Positions 58,815-64,000 of a stretch of DNA of 64,000 nucleotides are shown here, in pieces (position 1 is the first letter of the stretch; each line of letters begins with the position of its first letter). The stretch spans positions 33,577 through 97,576 of the forward strand of contig DGBN01000074.1 of the NCBI GenBank assembly GCA_002384815.1. The letters run 5' to 3'. The notes beneath the pieces were generated by a model. It was not told the origin of the DNA. It did no database searches and worked only from the letters and a program-made list of their open reading frames with translations. This DNA is from Oxalobacteraceae bacterium UBA4003. Its GTDB lineage: Bacteria > Pseudomonadota > Gammaproteobacteria > Burkholderiales > Burkholderiaceae_D. The translations under genes were made by a program, and so were the position numbers.

Positions 58815-60317
58815 ATGGACGCGCTCAATATCAATGGCCTGCAGGATGGTACTGCTCTCACTCACGAGAGTTGCTACCGCGCATTGACGGCAAAAGATGC
58901 GCGTTTCGACGGGGTCTTTTTCACCGGCGTCAAAACCACGGGAATTTATTGCAGGCCTGTCTGCTCAGTCAAAACGCCGCGTGCGTCTTCCTGCGTTTTT
59001 TTCAGCAGCGCTGCAGCGGCAGAAGCTGCCGGCTTTCGTCCCTGTTTGCGTTGTCGCCCTGAACTGGCGCCGTATGCGCTGCAGCAGAATCTTGCGTATG
59101 CAGTGTGGCAACGTATTGCTGCCGGCGCATTGAATGATGGCGACACGGAGCGATTGGCGGCAGAGGTGGGCTTGTCTTCGCGCCAATTGCGGCGCGTCTT
59201 GCTGCAGCATTTCGGCGTGACACCTGTCGAACTGGCACAGACTCAGCGCCTGCTGTTTGCGAAAAAATTATTGCAGGAAACGCGTTTGCCCATGAGTGAT
59301 GTGGCGTATGCAGCCGGTTTTGGCAGCATACGCCGCTTCAATGCATTATTCCTTGTCCGCTATGGCATGGCGCCGACCAGCATACGGCGCGCTGCAGAAA
59401 AATCTTCGAATAATGACGCCGATGCCATCACATTGCGGCTTGCTTACCGTCCGCCATTTGCATGGACGGAAATGCTGCATTACCTGTCAGGACGTGCGAT
59501 CGCCGGCGTCGAGGCCGTAAGTGACGATGGAAGCGGCAATCTGTCTTATGCACGCAGCGTGCGCGTCGATGGGATAAATGGCTACTTGCGCGTGCAGCAT
59601 CTTCCTGAAAAACATCAGCTTGAAGTGTCATTGTCGACCACGCTGGCCCATGCATTGATGCCATTGCTGGCGCGTATACGCAGTCAGTTTGATCTCGACG
59701 CGAATCCGCAAGTAATTGCTGCGCATTTAGCTACAGATCCCTTGTTGGCAAAGCAGATCACCAAGACGCCGGGCTTGCGTGTGCCTGGTGCTTTCGATGG
59801 TTTTGAACTGGCAATACGTGCGGTTCTCGGCCAGCAAGTCAGCGTGGCAGGAGCGACCACCTTGTCAGGACGGCTGGTGAGCAGGTTTGGTGTCGCGACA
59901 GTCACGCCGTTCGCCGGCGTGACACATCACTTCCCGACGCCGGAACGATTGGCTGCAGCAAGCGCAGCAGAAATCGCGGCGATAGGTTTGCCGGTTGCAC
60001 GCGCGGACGCGATACGTAATCTGGCGCAGTTTGCAGCGCAAGGCGGTCTGGAAATCAAACCAGGCACGCCCTTGCCGGAAGTCGTTGCCCATCTGAAAAC
60101 CGTACGCGGCATAGGCGAATGGACAGCGCAATACATCGCGATGCGGGCGCTACGATTTACCGATGCATTTCCGGCTGGCGACCTAGGTCTGCAAAAAGCA
60201 GCAGTTGAACTGGAAGACGGTGCGCGCCTGACCGAAAAGCAGCTGCTGCACCGTGCGGCCAACTGGTCGCCGTGGCGCGGCTATGCGGCGCTATTGTTGT
60301 GGCAGTCGCTGGCTTGA
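58815..60317 (+). CDS. alkA: Ada N-terminal/AraC/AlkA fusion, DNA-3-methyladenine glycosylase II
   Basis: A 500-residue three-part protein. (1) Ada-type methylphosphotriester domain with four zinc Cys, CRPVC and CLRC (about residues 47-80). (2) AraC-type HTH (LAAEVGLSSRQLRRVLLQHF, MSDVAYAAGFGSIRRFNALF). (3) AlkA-N plus HhH-GPD glycosylase domain (VRGIGEWTAQYIAMRALRFT with catalytic Asp in FPAGDLGLQKA). It repairs alkylated DNA and likely activates repair genes after methylation. The methyltransferase part of Ada is absent; ogt follows 34 bp downstream. Confidence 0.93.
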   Translation: MDALNINGLQDGTALTHESCYRALTAKDARFDGVFFTGVKTTGIYCRPVCSVKTPRASSCVFFSSAAAAEAAGFRPCLRCRPELAPYALQQNLAYAVWQRIAAGALNDGDTERLAAEVGLSSRQLRRVLLQHFGVTPVELAQTQRLLFAKKLLQETRLPMSDVAYAAGFGSIRRFNALFLVRYGMAPTSIRRAAEKSSNNDADAITLRLAYRPPFAWTEMLHYLSGRAIAGVEAVSDDGSGNLSYARSVRVDGINGYLRVQHLPEKHQLEVSLSTTLAHALMPLLARIRSQFDLDANPQVIAAHLATDPLLAKQITKTPGLRVPGAFDGFELAIRAVLGQQVSVAGATTLSGRLVSRFGVATVTPFAGVTHHFPTPERLAAASAAEIAAIGLPVARADAIRNLAQFAAQGGLEIKPGTPLPEVVAHLKTVRGIGEWTAQYIAMRALRFTDAFPAGDLGLQKAAVELEDGARLTEKQLLHRAANWSPWRGYAALLLWQSLA

Positions 60318-60351
60318 TGGCTGACTGCATGGATTAGTAAAGGGAAATATC

Positions 60352-60843
60352 ATGATTTCATATATAGAACACCCAAGCCCCGTTGGCACCCTGCTGATCG
60401 CGGCAACTGATGCAGGCATTTGCGGCATTTATTTTGAAGAACATAAACACTTCAAAGGCAAAGACGGCTGGCTGCAAATACCAACGCAATCTGCATCGCA
60501 GCATTTGTCAAATGCTGCGATGCAGCTGGATGAATATTTTGCGGGAAAACGTACCGAGTTTGATGTGACACTGGATTTGTCCGGTACGGAATTCCAGCGC
60601 GGCGTGTGGACAGCGTTAAACGCAATCCCGTTCGGACAAAGCGTCAGTTATGCGCAGCATGCGCAAGGATTGGGCAATCCCAAAGCCTTGCGTGCAGTAG
60701 GTTCCGCCATTGGAAAAAATCCGGTATCCATCATCGTGCCCTGCCATCGCGTGATCGGTTCGTCCGGTGCGGTGACAGGTTATGCAGGTGGTCTGGAGCG
60801 CAAGCGTTTTCTGCTCGCACTGGAGAACGTTGCAGTGACGTGA
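60352..60843 (+). CDS. ogt: Methylated-DNA--[protein]-cysteine S-methyltransferase
   Basis: A 163-residue suicide repair protein that takes methyl from O6-methylguanine. The active site is VPCHRVIGSSG; QRGVWTALNAIPFGQSVSYA and LRAVGSAIGKNPVSIIV are conserved. Cotranscribed with the Ada/AlkA fusion. Followed by a long perfect-stem hairpin. Confidence 0.95.
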   Translation: MISYIEHPSPVGTLLIAATDAGICGIYFEEHKHFKGKDGWLQIPTQSASQHLSNAAMQLDEYFAGKRTEFDVTLDLSGTEFQRGVWTALNAIPFGQSVSYAQHAQGLGNPKALRAVGSAIGKNPVSIIVPCHRVIGSSGAVTGYAGGLERKRFLLALENVAVT

Positions 60844-60872
60844 TGTGATCGATAATTTGTTGCCGATAGCTT

Positions 60873-60911
60873 GAAGGGAGTGGGAAAACATTGTGTGTTC
60901 CCACTCCCTTC
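60873..60911. terminator. Bidirectional hairpin terminator between ogt and DUF4870 gene
   Basis: GAAGGGAGTGGGAA (60873-60886) and TTCCCACTCCCTTC (60898-60911) form a perfect 14-bp stem with an 11-base loop, between two converging genes. Only short T-runs follow. Confidence 0.75.
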
Positions 60912-60913
60912 AT

Positions 60914-61258
60914 TTATTGCACCAGACGAATCGCAAACGGATAGCGATACGCTTGCCCTTTGGATGCAGCAATCGCAGCGAGGATGCAGAAGATCAGATT
61001 GGCGACATATAGAACAGGGAAAAGAATAAAGCCAATCAAGATAAACGCCAGCACCCACGCAATCAGAAAGCCTATCGTGACGGTGATCTGGAAATTCAAG
61101 GCTTCCTTGGCTTGCGAGTTCGCAAAGCCCGGGCTGTCTTTCTTCAATATCCAGATAATCAGCGCACCGATAAAGCCGGTGAAAATTCCGAGCAGATGCG
61201 CGAGCATCGCAAGGTTGCAATCGTCTTTGCCTGGACTGCCTGCATCGTTTTGATCCAT
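60914..61258 (-). CDS. DUF4870-family membrane protein
   Basis: A 114-residue protein with three helices, beginning LAMLAHLLGIFTGFIGALII and with NSQAKEALNFQITVTIGFLI, the DUF4870 signature. Function unknown. Confidence 0.88.
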   Translation of the reverse strand: MDQNDAGSPGKDDCNLAMLAHLLGIFTGFIGALIIWILKKDSPGFANSQAKEALNFQITVTIGFLIAWVLAFILIGFILFPVLYVANLIFCILAAIAASKGQAYRYPFAIRLVQ

Positions 61259-61361
61259 AAGACCCCCTGAGGTTGGTAGTACAAGATTTACTTTGAAAAC
61301 CTGTGCAGCCCATCAATGTGTCATTCAGGTGCAGGCTGAATCCAGTCTGCCCTACACGGAG

Positions 61362-62165
61362 TTATTTTGCGCGCAGATACAGCATCTTGTGGTGCGTTCC
61401 GGGTAACTGCCGCTCTTCAGTAATGAAGATATCAGTCTTTGCCTTTACAAGATCGGAAAGTTTTTTGTAACCGTATAGTCTGGAATCAAAGTCGGGTTGC
61501 AGCTTTGTAAGATAGCTGCCAAATGCAGCAAGCCCAGCCCATCCGGTGTCATCTATCGACTGATCGAGTGCAGCCAGAACGAATTTCTTCGGGAACGCAT
61601 GTCCGGTGTCCGTTGTGGTCGCTTTGGCGGGCGTAGCGATTTTTCTTCCACGCTTGGCGGCAGGCGGTTCGGCTGCCGATTCCGTAATGGATTCAGGACG
61701 CAGGACTTCGGTGAAGATGAATTTGTGACAGGCATTGCGAAAGGCGTCCGGCGTTTTCTTTTCCCCAAAGCCGAGCACGGTCAGGCCTTCTTCACGCAAG
61801 CGCATCGCCAGTCCGGTGAAATCGCTGTCACTGGTTATCAGGCAAAAGCCATCGAATTTGCGCGTGTACAGCAAATCCATCGCATCGATGATCAATGTGC
61901 TGTCGGTCGCATTCTTCCCGGTCGTGTAAGCGAATTGCTGAACCGGTTTGATTGCATATTGCTGCAAGACCTTCTTCCATGATGCACTGGTCGGCGCGGT
62001 AAAGTCGCCGTATATGCGTTTCACGGTTGCTTCGCCAAATCTCGCGATTTCTGCGAGCAGGCCTTCTATCACTGCTGCTTGCGCATTGTCGGCATCGATC
62101 AGAACTGCCAGCCGAAGCGTTGAATCATCGGATTCCATTTTTGCAGCTGATCGTGAAGGTGCCAA
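61362..62165 (-). CDS. NYN-domain/OST-HTH putative ribonuclease
   Basis: A 267-residue protein: NYN (LabA/DUF88) PIN-like nuclease domain with acidic residues in RLAVLIDADNAQAAV, STLIIDAMDLL and CLITSDSDFTGLA, a basic linker (PPAAKRGRKIATP) and a C-terminal OST-HTH/LOTUS domain (about 190-265). Predicted to act on RNA. It starts with TTG 62165, supported by GGGAGG five bases upstream; the first ATG (62138) has no Shine-Dalgarno. Confidence 0.88.
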   Translation of the reverse strand: MAPSRSAAKMESDDSTLRLAVLIDADNAQAAVIEGLLAEIARFGEATVKRIYGDFTAPTSASWKKVLQQYAIKPVQQFAYTTGKNATDSTLIIDAMDLLYTRKFDGFCLITSDSDFTGLAMRLREEGLTVLGFGEKKTPDAFRNACHKFIFTEVLRPESITESAAEPPAAKRGRKIATPAKATTTDTGHAFPKKFVLAALDQSIDDTGWAGLAAFGSYLTKLQPDFDSRLYGYKKLSDLVKAKTDIFITEERQLPGTHHKMLYLRAK

Positions 62166-62254
62166 GATGCCTCCCGGTTCTGATGATTAATCAGGTACAT
62201 CCGTTTGAATGCACCATGCAGGCTGCGCCAGCCGGATAAGTGCTGGACTGCCCC

Positions 62255-64000
62255 TTATGCTGCAGCTTTTTTGGCGGCAGGCTTCTTGGCAGCGGCTTTC
62301 TTGGCCGGAGCTTTCTTCGCAGCCGGTTTTTTCGCCACTACTTTCTTGGCTGCTTTGGCCGGTGCTGCATCCGTCGTTTCCTCTACATCATCTGCTACAG
62401 CTGCCGCCTTGCCTTTGCCCGGTACTTTTTCCTTGCGCGGTTCAAATTCAAAACTGGTCTTGCCGTCTTTGCCTCTGACCAGATACGCCTTGAACGCACG
62501 ACGCGTGCGTTGCGAGATGAATCCGGCCAACAAATCGGTCTTGCCTTCGTTGAGCAGTTTGCTCATTTGCTCGGGCAGGATTTCCTGTTGCAGGATGATG
62601 CGGCCGCTGCGGAAGTCGCAGGTCTTTGGTTTGGCTACCGAGTTTTCGCATACATAGGACAGCGGCATTTCGTACACGCCGCCGGCACATTTCGGACAAG
62701 GGCCGAGTGAGGTTTGCTCGCTGAAATCGACTGGTTCTGCATTTTCGTCATCGTTCTGGCCGAAATCGAATTCCAGTTTGTAATTCTTGATCTCTTCGTC
62801 GCGCGAAATTTTCAGAACTGCGGCGAACGGTCTTCCCATCTTCGAGCGGAAGCCTTGCAGCGGACCTATGGTTTTGTTCGTCAGCAGTTCTTCGACTTCG
62901 GCCACTTCAAACTGACGGCTGCCCGGTGTTTTGCTCATCGAAAATTCGCACTTGGTGCAGGCGAATCGACGGTAGTTTTCCTTGACCACGCTGCCGCAAT
63001 TCGGGCAAGGCGTGTTGAGTGTGGCGTAGTCGCCAGGGATGGTGTCGTTGTCGTATTCTTTTGCGCGCTTGACGATCACTTGCGTCATCTGTGCGATCTC
63101 GCGCATGAACTCTTCACGGCTGATCTTGCCGCGTTCCATTTCCGACAGCTTGTATTCCCATTCGCCGGTCAGTTCCGGTGCCGTCAGTTCGTTTACGCCC
63201 AAACCGCGCAGCAAGGTCATCAACTGGAATGCCTTGGCAGTCGGCATCATTTCGCGACCTTCGCGCAGCAGATATTTTTCCGTCAGCAAGCCTTCGATGA
63301 TGGCTGCGCGCGTAGCCGGTGTGCCCAGCCCTTTGCCGGTCATGGCGACGCGCAGTTCGCTGTCGTCTATCAATTTGCCGGCGCCTTCCATGGCCGACAG
63401 CAGCGTGGCTTCCGTATAGCGCGCGGGCGGTTTGGTAACGAGACCATTGGCGACCACCGATTCGGTTTGCACCTTCTCGCCTTTGGCGACAGGCACCAGC
63501 GTGCCGCTGTTTTCCGGATCTTTTTCGTCGATGACTTCCTTGCCGTAAACCGCAAGCCAGCCCGGATTGGTCATGACCTTGCCTTCAGTCTTGAACTGAT
63601 GACCGGAGACTTCGGTGAAGCGTGTGGTGACCTGGAATTCTGCAGCCGGGAAGAAGATCGCCATGAAACGACGTGTTACCAGGTCGTACAGCTTCTGTTC
63701 AGGCTCCGACAGATTCTTCGGCGCCAGTGTGGTCGGGATGATCGCAAAGTGATCGCTGATTTTCGTGTTGTCGAAAATCCGTTTATTCGGCTTGACCCAT
63801 TTGTTATTCAGGATCTGCTTGGAAAACTGGTGATAGTTATTGTTTTCTGCAATGACTTCCAGCGTTTCCAGCACGGTAGGCAGATAGTCTTCCGGCAGGT
63901 GACGCGAATCGGTACGTGGATAGGTCAGCACTTTGTGGCGTTCGTACAAGGCTTGCGCCAGGCCGAGGGTATTCTTTGCCGAGAAACCGAAGCGCGCATT
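62255..64000 (-). CDS. topB: DNA topoisomerase III, 3' part (continues past right edge)
   Basis: The visible part covers 581 residues of a type IA topoisomerase: YPRTDSRHLP carries the catalytic Tyr near the edge, then the toroid domains (AMTGKGLGTPATRAAIIEGL). At the end there are two zinc-finger-like repeats (CPNCGSVVKENYRRFACTKC and CPKC...C) and a Lys/Ala-rich tail of about 30 residues with AAKKPAAKK-type repeats. It decatenates and relaxes DNA. The start lies outside the window. Confidence 0.93.
   Translation of the reverse strand, partial: NARFGFSAKNTLGLAQALYERHKVLTYPRTDSRHLPEDYLPTVLETLEVIAENNNYHQFSKQILNNKWVKPNKRIFDNTKISDHFAIIPTTLAPKNLSEPEQKLYDLVTRRFMAIFFPAAEFQVTTRFTEVSGHQFKTEGKVMTNPGWLAVYGKEVIDEKDPENSGTLVPVAKGEKVQTESVVANGLVTKPPARYTEATLLSAMEGAGKLIDDSELRVAMTGKGLGTPATRAAIIEGLLTEKYLLREGREMMPTAKAFQLMTLLRGLGVNELTAPELTGEWEYKLSEMERGKISREEFMREIAQMTQVIVKRAKEYDNDTIPGDYATLNTPCPNCGSVVKENYRRFACTKCEFSMSKTPGSRQFEVAEVEELLTNKTIGPLQGFRSKMGRPFAAVLKISRDEEIKNYKLEFDFGQNDDENAEPVDFSEQTSLGPCPKCAGGVYEMPLSYVCENSVAKPKTCDFRSGRIILQQEILPEQMSKLLNEGKTDLLAGFISQRTRRAFKAYLVRGKDGKTSFEFEPRKEKVPGKGKAAAVADDVEETTDAAPAKAAKKVVAKKPAAKKAPAKKAAAKKPAAKKAAA

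Overview
The window looks like chromosomal DNA of a betaproteobacterium of the order Burkholderiales, most likely an Oxalobacteraceae member close to Herminiimonas or Janthinobacterium. This is inferred from the protein types (DUF3717, DUF6139-like and DUF2062 proteins, the argS-SPOR-dsbA-SDR order, the bioADB block, TRAP transporters), the moderate GC content and the dense, ordinary gene packing. No tRNA, rRNA, CRISPR array, complete insertion sequence or prophage was seen.

Left part (1-20 kb): a TetR-regulated tripartite RND efflux operon (operator at 201-230) is translationally coupled to a PIG-L-type deacetylase and a small helical protein. Then come two short reverse-strand genes, a one-subunit quinol-dependent nitric oxide reductase (norB), a PQQ-type sugar dehydrogenase, several small proteins and an orphan ParA ATPase. 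From 20.2 down to 15.2 kb a reverse-strand operon carries a DUF2946 protein, a small Cys-containing membrane protein, a PCuAC copper chaperone, a TonB-dependent receptor and a PepSY membrane protein. It reads as a copper (or related metal) uptake operon headed by a CruR-like copper-sensing leader gene.

Middle part (20-45 kb): mostly housekeeping and conserved single genes: DUF2238, VOC, hotdog thioesterase, CreA, AI-2E-family permease, HI0933-type flavoprotein and tag. The most interesting stretch is 26944-27534. It holds two near-identical 81-bp units 221 bp apart on the reverse strand, each with its own sigma-70-type promoter, a CU-rich anti-Shine-Dalgarno-like loop and a Rho-independent terminator: a tandem pair of small RNA genes. 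Next to them, on the forward strand, a guanidine-II (mini-ykkC) riboswitch precedes an SMR guanidinium exporter. There follow a SET-domain methyltransferase, cheW plus a chemoreceptor, a flavoprotein, corA, an M15-like peptidase, a B12-binding radical SAM protein, a SulP permease, a TerC protein, argS, a SPOR protein, dsbA and an SDR.

Right part (45-64 kb): a block of dispersed hairpin repeats precedes an AT-rich HNH-type gene that looks acquired. Then come a metallo-beta-lactamase-fold hydrolase, a YchJ protein, bioA-bioD-bioB, a hydroxymethylglutaryl-CoA lyase-like gene, a TRAP transporter operon (dctP-dctQ-dctM) whose large permease carries an acidic, proline-rich insert of about 100 residues, a GNAT acetyltransferase with a YnfA protein, an Ada/AlkA fusion beside ogt, an NYN/OST-HTH protein and the 3' part of topB running off the right edge.
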